Shown one piece after another: positions 1 through 7,207 of a stretch of DNA of 24,606 bases. The stretch's first letter is position 1. Each line of letters opens with the position of its first letter. Source of the stretch: JBBITW01 sp037440525 (GTDB taxonomy: Bacteria; Desulfobacterota; BSN033; UBA1163); contig JBBITW010000036.1 in assembly GCA_037440525.1 (NCBI GenBank), positions 1 through 24,606 of the forward strand. Reading direction: 5' to 3'. The translations under genes and the position numbers were made by a program. The notes below the pieces were generated by a model. That model did no database searches and was not told the DNA's origin. It saw only the letters and a program-made list of their open reading frames with translations.

Positions 1-156
1 CTCGGAATGACAGAAAAAAGAGGCTCGGAATGACAAACATGGCATACACCTCATTACGACACAGCCTCCTCATCGGGGGAGAGGGAGGGGGTGATGGGGC
101 TTACTTCATCAATGTTAGAGATAAATTCTCAGACTTCATTGTGTAAGAATCTAAAT
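1..156. repeat. Interspersed repeat debris downstream of the GH57 gene
   Basis: No gene is visible here. The 12-mer CTCGGAATGACA occurs twice (1-12 and 24-35). It is the reverse complement of TGTCATTCCGAG, which recurs at 24303-24314 and 24345-24356 near the other end of the window. A second 12-mer, ATTACGACACAG (53-64), recurs at 7097-7108 between cobS and cobT. A purine-rich G tract follows (about 76-100). I read this as short non-coding interspersed repeats; the exact borders cannot be fixed from two or three copies. Confidence 0.6.
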
Positions 157-2688
157 TTATAAACAAGACACTATCTTATAATATTTGTCTATATTGAAAC
201 CCAACTTTTCTGCGAGGGAAATCAAATTGGGTGGAAATGGAGTTATCTTCCCCTCTCTCCACAAACACTCCTCAAGGCCTATCAGAGAGTGGGCGAGGAT
301 ATCATACATGAAGTCCTGGGAGATCTCTCTGGAGATCAAAAAACCCCACTTCTCAATCTTATCAAGAAGGTTAATCAATTCCTCAATATCTCTCTCTTTC
401 TCTGCGAGAGACGAATCCCTTGATTTCCAGAGCACTGTCATCCTCTGTGTCAATATATCGCTTAATATTTTACTCGAATCCTCCATCCTTAACCGGTATC
501 CATTTCGTTTTGCCTCATCAATTATCCTCTCAACCTCCCCTCTATCAATGACATCTCTCTGATTCTTCTCCAGATCCTTGATCTCATTTAATAGCCTGTT
601 ACTCAATGTAAGCTCAGCGGCAAAACGAATCTCCTGAGGCACCTCTAACCCTTCTTTGACAATTAGCTCAACTGTCTCTTTTGTTCTCTCATAAATCTCT
701 GCATTGATCCTGTAATACTCATCCATCTCTTTCTTTATAATTTTCTTAAATATCTCTCCCTTCCCCTCATTTAAAACATCACGAATGGTAAAGCTATGAG
801 ACCCTAATATGTCGTTAAGGATTTCTACCATTCCCTGCTCATCACTTTCAAAGCCGCCCAGCCCTCTTTCTCTTAATCTACGGAAAATATCTTCATCTCT
901 GAATTCCCGAACCCAGGTTCGGAATATATCCTTTTTCGAAGGGATCAATCCAAATAGAAACTCCTTTTTTTCTTGTATGGTCTTTGAGCCAACCCTTACA
1001 TGGCCGAGTAGCAACATCTTCCCATCATCTACAATCTTTTCATATCTTATATTTTCCACAAAAAATGAGAAAATCCTTTTGCTCTTCTCCCCATCTTCAA
1101 ACAGAGATGAGATCGCAAAGTGATTGATAACATTTTCCAACTTCAGACATCTTGGCTTTACAAATCGAAGATAAATATTTGAACCATCCCCCATTTCCGA
1201 AATATTACTTTTTACCTTAGATAGGTCGAGAAGGAATTTCTCTTCGATTGACCGTCCTGTCAATTCCTCTGCAAGCTCGATTGCCCTTGCGGCATTAAGA
1301 AGAATGATCCTCGTTTCTAACCCTGAAGGGTCTGCAAAGAACCAGCCACAGCTTGTGAACATCTGAAGTGTATGCCTCTGCATTTCGAGAAGTTTTAAAC
1401 CCCTGATCCTCTCCCTCTCACCGATCCCTGCAACTCCATATCGGTCAAAAAATCTTTCAACATTTCCTGATGAACGATCGTGGATTAGATCAATATATCC
1501 GTTTCTTGCCTCCCAAACATCTTTAAATATCCTCTCTCCCTCTATTTCGAATAAGGAACCAAGCTCGTCCCTCAAGGAGTTGAGTGCCTCTCTCAATGGC
1601 TCTCTCCATCTCTGGTTCCAGCCAGGCTGGCCTCCTGTGCTACAACCGCAATCCTCCTTCCATCTCCCCACACCATGACTACAGCTCCATGAGCTACCTT
1701 CTCCCTTCGGTCCCTCATCAATATCCACTTCATAAACTGGAGGAAACTTATTTAAAAATGCCCCCAGATTTATTATCTTTAATCCCCGCATTGAAAATCC
1801 CTTTCTAAGTGCAAATGCCAGAGCCATCTCACCAAATTTTTTATGGTGACCATAGGTTTCACCATCCGTGGCAATATGAATCAATTGAGGCCTTTTACTC
1901 GTTGTTTGATAGGCCTTTAAGAAACGATCACACAGGAGATTTCCATCCCTCAGTAAATCCCCGAATGCAACCTCCTTAGAAATTGCGCCGTCGTAAAAAA
2001 ATATATCTATATATTGATCGATAACCTTCTTACCTGAGCTATCTTTAAGGAAATAGCGGTAGGGCTGGGTTGGGTCAATCCTTCCATTGGAGACATCTAT
2101 CCATCTTTTTCCACCAAATGGCCTCATCCTCAAGGCTTGAAATGGACTGAGGATGATGAAGCGTAACCCATACTTAATAAGAAGTTTAATTGTTGGATAA
2201 TTTACAGCTGTTTCAGGAAGCCAGATACCTTCAGGTTTTCTGCGAAAATGCCTCTCAAAATCAGCAATCCCCCAGATTACCTCTGTCTCTCTGTCCCTTT
2301 CATTAGCAAGAGGCATTATTATATGGTGATAAACCTGAGAAATGGCATTCCCGTGGCCAAAGCATCGATGGCCTTCCCTATCAGCTTCAATAATCTTTTG
2401 ATACAGGACCGGGTTTTTCTCCTCTATCCATGAAAGAAGTGTTGGGCCAAAATTGAAGCTTATAAAGGAATAGTTGTTTATTATGTCCAGAATCCTGTTT
2501 TTCTCGTCAAGGATTCTCGCATAGGCATTTGGTCTATAACATTCAAATGTTATCCTCTCATTCCAGTCATGGAATGGATAGGCACTCTCTTCCGTCTCAA
2601 TCTCTTCAAGCCACGGGTTTTCTCTCGGAGGTTGATAGAAGTGGCCATGAATTGCTACATAAGCATCTCTGATTTTTGACGTATCCAA
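157..2688 (-). CDS. Glycoside hydrolase family 57 protein with DUF3536 region
   Basis: This 843-residue protein resembles the long GH57 enzymes that carry a C-terminal DUF3536 region. The N-terminal catalytic barrel opens with AIHGHFYQPPREN (about residues 12-24). WLPETAV holds the likely nucleophile Glu159, and ATDGETYGHH holds the likely acid Asp275. GH57 enzymes act on alpha-glucans (amylase, branching, 4-alpha-glucanotransferase activity); which reaction applies here is not evident. No signal peptide is seen, so it is probably cytosolic and may act on storage glucan. A Trp/Cys/Gly-rich stretch (about 333-370) is followed by a long, largely helical tail. The start is a TTG with only a weak ribosome site, chosen because the conserved GHFYQPP motif begins a few residues in and no in-frame ATG precedes it. 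A good promoter lies upstream at 2722-2750. It is a lone gene, not in an operon. Confidence 0.9.
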   Translation of the reverse strand: MDTSKIRDAYVAIHGHFYQPPRENPWLEEIETEESAYPFHDWNERITFECYRPNAYARILDEKNRILDIINNYSFISFNFGPTLLSWIEEKNPVLYQKIIEADREGHRCFGHGNAISQVYHHIIMPLANERDRETEVIWGIADFERHFRRKPEGIWLPETAVNYPTIKLLIKYGLRFIILSPFQALRMRPFGGKRWIDVSNGRIDPTQPYRYFLKDSSGKKVIDQYIDIFFYDGAISKEVAFGDLLRDGNLLCDRFLKAYQTTSKRPQLIHIATDGETYGHHKKFGEMALAFALRKGFSMRGLKIINLGAFLNKFPPVYEVDIDEGPKGEGSSWSCSHGVGRWKEDCGCSTGGQPGWNQRWREPLREALNSLRDELGSLFEIEGERIFKDVWEARNGYIDLIHDRSSGNVERFFDRYGVAGIGERERIRGLKLLEMQRHTLQMFTSCGWFFADPSGLETRIILLNAARAIELAEELTGRSIEEKFLLDLSKVKSNISEMGDGSNIYLRFVKPRCLKLENVINHFAISSLFEDGEKSKRIFSFFVENIRYEKIVDDGKMLLLGHVRVGSKTIQEKKEFLFGLIPSKKDIFRTWVREFRDEDIFRRLRERGLGGFESDEQGMVEILNDILGSHSFTIRDVLNEGKGEIFKKIIKKEMDEYYRINAEIYERTKETVELIVKEGLEVPQEIRFAAELTLSNRLLNEIKDLEKNQRDVIDRGEVERIIDEAKRNGYRLRMEDSSKILSDILTQRMTVLWKSRDSSLAEKERDIEELINLLDKIEKWGFLISREISQDFMYDILAHSLIGLEECLWREGKITPFPPNLISLAEKLGFNIDKYYKIVSCL

Positions 2689-2721
2689 TTTCTAATCTTT
2701 CTATGTTGCGCTATTTAATGT

Positions 2722-2750
2722 ATAATAGCTTTAAATCTAAAATTTGACAA
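2722..2750 (-). promoter_or_regulatory. Sigma-70-type promoter for the GH57 gene
   Basis: On the minus strand TTGTCA (2750-2745) is followed by a 17-bp spacer and TATTAT (2727-2722). The predicted transcript start is about 25-30 bases before the TTG start codon at 2688. The hexamers and spacing fit the housekeeping consensus, and no other gene on this strand could use it. Confidence 0.6.
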
Positions 2751-2877
2751 TTTTTTTATCAATTTAGATTTTTGAAAAAATTTTATCAAGTGGAATTAAA
2801 ATCCCCTTTTAATCTCCCCTTCCCCCTCCTTAAAAAGGAAGGGAAATATTTGGAAAACCTCCTTGAAAAATCAAATA

Positions 2878-3161
2878 GAGGGTCAGGTCTACACTTTTGA
2901 CAATTTTAATTCCTTTTTATATGTTCGATCTTCCTATTTGTTTTCCTTGTCCAATAATAATTGAAAACGAGGGCTACTCTTAGATACTCCAGATTCTCCT
3001 ATCCCAAAATATCCAACTATCTTCTTTAACGTAAGTCCACTATATCTGTGCCAAAGATAAAGTATAGCCTTACTGCCAATCATAGATACCTCTCAAAATA
3101 CTTATTTCACCTTTATATGCTTTAAATCAATAATTCTGTCAAAAGTGTAGACCTGACCCTC
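2878..3161 (-). mobile_element. Decayed Y1/REP-associated transposon remnant with 25-bp inverted ends
   Basis: The ends 2878-2902 and 3137-3161 are a perfect 25-bp inverted repeat built around the sequence GGTCAGGTCTACACTTTT. About 234 bp lie between them. On the minus strand the interior encodes a transposase tail (separate entry) but no catalytic domain, so the element is internally deleted and could only move if helped in trans. No clear target-site duplication flanks it, as expected for Y1-type elements. It sits between the GH57 promoter and the B12 riboswitch. Confidence 0.75.
2934..3083 (-). pseudogene. C-terminal remnant of a REP-associated tyrosine transposase
   Basis: Reading the minus strand from an ATG at 3083 to a TAG at 2934 gives 49 residues. 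They contain GSKAILYLWHRYSGLTLKK followed by VGYFGIGESGVSKS and a basic tail. This resembles the DnaA-like helix-turn-helix at the C-terminus of REP-associated Y1 transposases, whose usual form is about LALYWLHRRAGLTLREIG followed by a Gly-Val-Ser turn. An in-frame TGA lies three codons upstream of the ATG, and the Y1 domain with its HUH motif and catalytic Tyr is missing. It is therefore a fragment, not a working gene. The family assignment comes from remembered motif similarity. Confidence 0.65.
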
Positions 3162-3300
3162 GGCTTCTTTTACACCTTGCCTACCCTTATTTTAAGGGGA
3201 GGTATGGATGGGCTAATTACTTAAAGACTTTTTAAGAGCTCTCTTTAAGAACTGGACTTGAAAAAATTTGATCAATGTGTTAACAGAAAGAAAAAAATAT
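3162..3300. other. Leader region upstream of the riboswitch, no gene
   Basis: No reading frame of interest is seen. The stretch is AT-rich and contains pyrimidine/purine-rich text of the type CCTACCC...AAGGGGAGG that has a loose counterpart near 24200-24245. A weak promoter candidate for btuB lies at 3258-3286. Confidence 0.4.
3258..3286 (+). promoter_or_regulatory. Candidate promoter for the btuB-cob unit
   Basis: TTGAAA (3258-3263), a 17-bp spacer and TAACAG (3281-3286) lie just before the first conserved base of the riboswitch. The -35 box is good and the -10 box poor. Position is the main support: a start near 3293 would place the whole aptamer in the transcript. Confidence 0.35.
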
Positions 3301-3470
3301 ATTCAGGTGAAGGGAACCCCGTGATCCTATTTTTATAGGAAATTCGGGGGCGGACCCGCCGCTGTAATCGGGGACGAAACCTGCAATTAGCCACTGTTCT
3401 CGGCTTATAGAAGGATGGGAAGGCGCAGGGAGTAGGAAGATCCGAAAGCCAGAAAACCTGCCTGGATATA
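3301..3470 (+). promoter_or_regulatory. Cobalamin (B12) riboswitch aptamer
   Basis: The landmarks of the cobalamin riboswitch occur in order: GGGAA near 3312, GTG at 3321, a CCGCCGCTGTAATC block (3357-3370), GCCACTG (3390-3396), a GGCGCAGGGAGTAGG segment, and the B12 box AGCCAGAAAACCTGCC (3447-3462). An adenosylcobalamin-type ligand would bind and favour the downstream terminator. Immediately after the aptamer a hairpin can form between CTTCACA (from 3471) and TGTGAAG (ending 3506), probably part of the expression platform. The downstream genes btuB, cobU, cobS and cobT match the expected regulon. Confidence 0.93.
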
Positions 3471-3521
3471 CTTCACACAGTGGTCTTCGAGGCTAAGACT
3501 GTGAAGGGTTCATGCGGGTAA

Positions 3522-3560
3522 AATCCCCGGTCTTCCGAACGAAGGCCGGGGATTTTTTTT
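3522..3560 (+). terminator. Intrinsic terminator of the riboswitch expression platform
   Basis: A 14-bp stem pairs AATCCCCGGTCTTC (3522-3535) with GAAGGCCGGGGATT (3541-3554), with one G-U pair and a short loop, and ends in a run of eight T (3553-3560). It lies between the B12 aptamer and btuB, so B12 binding should end transcription here. Confidence 0.9.
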
Positions 3561-3577
3561 GGACCCTTCTCCCTGGC

Positions 3578-3596
3578 CCGAACTTTAACAGTTCGG
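3578..3596 (+). other. Leader hairpin before the btuB ribosome site
   Basis: CCGAACT (3578-3584) and AGTTCGG (3590-3596) form a perfect 7-bp stem with a 5-base loop, ending 14 bases before the strong GGAGGAGG ribosome site (about 3611-3618). GTTCGG (3591-3596) is also complementary to CCGAAC (3535-3540) in the loop region of the terminator, so an alternative pairing is possible. The role is inferred. Confidence 0.4.
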
Positions 3597-3624
3597 AAAA
3601 TAAAAATTCAGGAGGAGGTGCTTT

Positions 3625-5598
3625 ATGAAAAATTTGATTCTATTTATTATTTTTTCAATTTTATTGGTCTTTGCTCCATTATCCACCTTTCCTCAAGAGA
3701 AAGAAGCGACTCTTGAGCCTATTGTTGTAACTGCAACACGAGATGTCCAGGAGGTTAGAAAAGTCCCTGCAAATGTTACCGTTATATCAAAGGAAGAGAT
3801 TGAACAATCCAATGCCAAAACTGTGATCGAGTTGATAAGAAATGAAATGGGAATAGTTGTTCGTGATGTTTATGGAACCGGGAAGACTGCATCAGTTGAT
3901 ATCAGGGGCTTTGGTGAAACAGGCCCGCTTAATAGCCTTGTATTGGTGGATGGAAGGAGGGTTAACGAAATAGATCTCAGTGGAGTGGATTGGTCCCAGA
4001 TCCCCCTCGATCAGGTGGAGCGTATTGAGATTGTAAGAGGCCCTGGGAGTGTCCTCTATGGGGATAATGCTGTGGGAGGGGTGATCAACATCATTACAAA
4101 GAAACCTGAAAAGCCATTCTCAATGAGGGCAGAGGTTACAGGAGGAAGTTATCATTTCAATAAAGAGAGCGCTTCAGTAGGTGGAAAGTGGGGTGGACTT
4201 TCGGCGCTTCTCAATGCCAGTTATAGTGGAACAGAGGGATATCGTGATAATGGTTTCTTCAGGGCAAAAGACGCCGGAGGAAAGATTACATACGATTTAA
4301 ACGAATTCCTCAGTCTCAACTTCAGCGGAAGTCTCCATCGGGATGACGCAGGGCTTCCAGGTGAACTCCCACGCGACATTTATAAACTTCATCGTCGTCG
4401 CACACTCAGACCAGATGATAAAGCTGAAACAGAGGATGGATATGCCCTGTTTGGGATAAAAGCTAACCTTGGAGAATTCGGCCGTATCGAAACTGACCTC
4501 TCACTAAGGGATAGAGAGGTAAAGGATTTCTTTACCTCATTTAACTTCAGAGACGAGAGGAATTTGAGAACATGGGGCTTTACACCGAGATATATTCTTG
4601 AAAAGCAAATTTTTAATAGGCCTAATAAATTGATATTTGGATTTGACCTTTATAGGTCAAAATCAGAGATAGAATCTGAGACATCCTTTTTTGGATTGAC
4701 ATTCTTTAATGAATCCGAAGTAATGAAAAGATCAAAAGGCATATATCTCAATAATGAATTCTCGATTCTTGACAATCTCGTTCTATCACTTGGCTACCGC
4801 CACGAATGGGTAAATTATGAATTCTTTCAGGAGACCCCGAGATTGAAGGATAAAACCAGCGATAATGAACCTGCCTTTAATATTTCACTCGATTACCTTT
4901 TTGGAAAGAGATCCTCTGCCTTTTTGAGCTATAAAAGAAGTTTTCGTTTTCCTGTTTCGGACGAACTTCTCCAATTCTTCCCCGTGGTTCAGATAAATCC
5001 TGCCATGAAACCTCAGAGGGGTTATCATTATGAAGGAGGGATAAGACATTTCTTCAACGAAAAGATTGAAGCAAATATAACCTTATTCTGGATAGACCTA
5101 AAGAACGAAATTTTCTTCAATCCCTTAACATTCGCAAACGAAAATTACGAAGAAACAAGACGACAGGGTATTGAGACAGGGGTTAAGATAAATCCTTTTC
5201 CATGGCTCTCTATATGGGGAAATTATAGCTATATCCGTCCATTGCTCAGAGGAGGTGCCTTTTCAGGCAGTGAAATCCCTTCTGTATCGAGGCATAAGGG
5301 GACTCTCGGGACAGACATCGATCTTGGCAGAGGATTTACCTTTAATGCAAGGGCCAATTTCTTTGGTCCTCGCCGATTCATAAGCGATTGGGCAAATCAG
5401 ATAGATAGATTGGGTGAATATTATACACTTGACACTAAACTCTCCTTTGCATATAAAGGATTCAAGGCATTTGTTGGAATCAATAACATGTTTGATAGAA
5501 AGTATGCTGAATATGCAGTGATCGATGCACTGGGAAATAGATTCTACTATCCTTCACCTGAACGAAATTTTATAGGAGGGATATCATATACCTTTTAA
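3625..5598 (+). CDS. btuB: TonB-dependent outer membrane receptor, vitamin B12 transporter BtuB type
   Basis: This 657-residue outer membrane receptor probably imports cobalamin or other corrinoids using TonB energy. A hydrophobic signal peptide covers about residues 1-23. A TonB box-like EPIVVTATR (31-39) follows, then the plug domain with DVRGFG-like VDIRGFGE, LVLVDGRRVN and the conserved RIEIVRGPGSVLYGDNAVGGVINI block. The rest is a beta-barrel ending in GGISYTF, with the terminal Phe expected by the Bam insertion machinery. Length is normal for BtuB. The ATG is preceded by a strong GGAGGAGG at a suitable distance. Substrate assignment rests on the B12 riboswitch upstream and the cob genes downstream; the protein alone would only support a generic siderophore/corrinoid receptor. 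No periplasmic binding protein or BtuCD permease is in the window. Confidence 0.92.
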   Translation: MKNLILFIIFSILLVFAPLSTFPQEKEATLEPIVVTATRDVQEVRKVPANVTVISKEEIEQSNAKTVIELIRNEMGIVVRDVYGTGKTASVDIRGFGETGPLNSLVLVDGRRVNEIDLSGVDWSQIPLDQVERIEIVRGPGSVLYGDNAVGGVINIITKKPEKPFSMRAEVTGGSYHFNKESASVGGKWGGLSALLNASYSGTEGYRDNGFFRAKDAGGKITYDLNEFLSLNFSGSLHRDDAGLPGELPRDIYKLHRRRTLRPDDKAETEDGYALFGIKANLGEFGRIETDLSLRDREVKDFFTSFNFRDERNLRTWGFTPRYILEKQIFNRPNKLIFGFDLYRSKSEIESETSFFGLTFFNESEVMKRSKGIYLNNEFSILDNLVLSLGYRHEWVNYEFFQETPRLKDKTSDNEPAFNISLDYLFGKRSSAFLSYKRSFRFPVSDELLQFFPVVQINPAMKPQRGYHYEGGIRHFFNEKIEANITLFWIDLKNEIFFNPLTFANENYEETRRQGIETGVKINPFPWLSIWGNYSYIRPLLRGGAFSGSEIPSVSRHKGTLGTDIDLGRGFTFNARANFFGPRRFISDWANQIDRLGEYYTLDTKLSFAYKGFKAFVGINNMFDRKYAEYAVIDALGNRFYYPSPERNFIGGISYTF

Positions 5599-5673
5599 GA
5601 CTTTCGTAACCTATCCCTTCAGGTTAAACTGGTTAAATGGCATCAGTTTAATTAACATGGAGATATCCTAAAA

Positions 5674-6204
5674 ATGATGAAAAAGCTGATATTTATAACT
5701 GGAGGAGCAAGGAGTGGAAAAAGCCGTTTTGCACTGAATTATGCAAATCGGAATTTTTCTGAAAAACTATATCTTGCAACTTCTGAAATCCTCGATCAGG
5801 AGATGGCCAAAAGAGTCGAAAACCATAAGAAGATGAGGGGGCCAGAGTGGAAGACTCTTGAAGAACCGCTTCATATCGCAGATCAAATCAACAAATACGG
5901 GGACAAAGTTGAGGTAATACTGCTTGACTGTATTACGCTCTGGCTTTCTAATCTTTTAACAAGAGGCATTGGCGAAGAAGATATAATAAATGAAATTGAT
6001 AGACTCATCAACTCACTAAGAGGTAATCAAACATCATTTATCATTGTATCCAATGAGGTTGGAATGGGGATTGTTCCAGCTGAACCAATCGGCCGTAGAT
6101 TTAGAGACCTCCAGGGTATGACAAACCAGAAGATAGCACAGATTGCAGACATAGTAATCCTCATGGTCTCAGGAATACCAATCTTCTTAAAGGGACAACT
6201 ATAA
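5674..6204 (+). CDS. cobU: Adenosylcobinamide kinase / adenosylcobinamide-phosphate guanylyltransferase
   Basis: CobU phosphorylates adenosylcobinamide and then transfers GMP to it, giving adenosylcobinamide-GDP for the nucleotide-loop step. At 176 residues it has normal length. The P-loop GGARSGKS is at residues 10-17. His51 in RVENHKKMRGPEW matches the GMP-accepting histidine region of the family, and ILLDCITLWLSNLL (about 82-95) is the Walker B region. NEVGMGIVPAEPIGRRFRD, typical of CobU, follows. The tandem ATG-ATG start leaves the first residue uncertain by one; GGAG at 5659-5662 serves it at a longish spacing. It lies 75 bp after btuB and is followed by cobS with a 1-bp gap, so it belongs to the same B12-controlled transcript. 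Confidence 0.95.
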   Translation: MMKKLIFITGGARSGKSRFALNYANRNFSEKLYLATSEILDQEMAKRVENHKKMRGPEWKTLEEPLHIADQINKYGDKVEVILLDCITLWLSNLLTRGIGEEDIINEIDRLINSLRGNQTSFIIVSNEVGMGIVPAEPIGRRFRDLQGMTNQKIAQIADIVILMVSGIPIFLKGQL

Positions 6205-6205
6205 G

Positions 6206-6943
6206 GTGAAAGGTTTCCTTCAAGCCATCTCCTTTCTTACAATCCTGCCTCTAAGGCAAATTACTCTCTTAGAGGATAAGCAACTGGCCCGCTCCATGGC
6301 CTTTTTCCCTGCTGTGGGACTTTTAATCGGTCTGATGCTATCCTCTGGATACTACCTCTTCTCATTGATCCTTCCAAAACCTCTTGTTATTTGGCTCATT
6401 ATAGGACTGCTTGCCTTTTTAACGAGATGCCTTCATTTAGATGGATTTGCTGACATGATCGACGGTCTGGCTTCAGGAGGATCGAAAGAAAGAATTCTTG
6501 AGGTGATGAGGGATAGTCGGATAGGTTCTTTCGGGGTATTCAGTCTCATCTTTTTAATTGGAACAAAATATTTAGCCCTTAATCAGATTCCTGCCCCCTC
6601 CATCTATTCATCCTTAATCTTGATGACTGTTCTGGGAAGAAATTCCATGGTCCTTGTCTGTTATAGATCACCTTATGCCCGAGAGGGTAATGGATTAGGA
6701 AAGCTTTTTACAGAAAGCTTAGGATATAGAGAGGTAATCTCTTCCTCGCTCATTACTTTAGCTATTATGATTTTTATTCTGGGAATCAAGGGAATCTGGT
6801 TATTTTTGATGATTTCTCTTTTTAGCATTGGATATCGTTTTTACTTTATCAAGAGGTTAGGAGGGGTAACAGGTGATATACTTGGAGCATCAAATGAACT
6901 GGCTGAACTTCTCTCAATTATATTTTTATTAATTATTAAATAG
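6206..6943 (+). CDS. cobS: Adenosylcobinamide-GDP ribazoletransferase (cobalamin synthase)
   Basis: CobS is the integral membrane enzyme that joins adenosylcobinamide-GDP with alpha-ribazole (or its phosphate) to make cobalamin (phosphate). The 245 residues are rich in hydrophobic segments. The family signature LHLDGFADMIDGLASGG (about 77-92) supplies the Asp-rich metal site, and MRDSRIGSFG (101-110) follows. The start is a GTG one base after the cobU stop, indicating translational coupling. Three hairpin repeats follow the stop codon before cobT. Confidence 0.95.
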   Translation: MKGFLQAISFLTILPLRQITLLEDKQLARSMAFFPAVGLLIGLMLSSGYYLFSLILPKPLVIWLIIGLLAFLTRCLHLDGFADMIDGLASGGSKERILEVMRDSRIGSFGVFSLIFLIGTKYLALNQIPAPSIYSSLILMTVLGRNSMVLVCYRSPYAREGNGLGKLFTESLGYREVISSSLITLAIMIFILGIKGIWLFLMISLFSIGYRFYFIKRLGGVTGDILGASNELAELLSIIFLLIIK

Positions 6944-6958
6944 GGAATATTTTTAGGT

Positions 6959-7079
6959 CGGTAAGCCACAAGGGCTTACCCTACGAGAAAAATTAATATT
7001 TAATCTGTAGGGTAAGGGTTTATCCCTTACCGAAATCGGTAATACCTAATGCGGTAAGCCACAAGGGCTTACCCTACGA
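6959..7079 (+). repeat. Three tandem hairpin repeats between cobS and cobT
   Basis: Two identical 28-base copies (6959-6986 and 7052-7079) each contain the perfect stem GGTAAGCC/GGCTTACC and end in CTACGA. Between them, in inverted orientation, lies a related unit (7007-7032) with the perfect stem GGTAAGGG/CCCTTACC around a TTTAT loop. Spacing is about 20 bases. The array is REP-like and lies in transcribed sequence inside the B12 unit. Confidence 0.85.
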
Positions 7080-7207
7080 AAAAATAATAATGTAGAATTA
7101 CGACACAGTCTCGTTGTAGAAAGTCAATGAGACAAGAGAATGGAGGAAGGTAAGGATGATAACTGTAAATATTTAATTGCTCCGATTAATAACTGAAGGA
7201 GACAGTG

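Noticed and set aside
6959..7079. CRISPR array in the cobS-cobT gap
   Set aside because: Only three units, one of them inverted and divergent, with AT-rich spacers of about 20 bases and no cas genes nearby.
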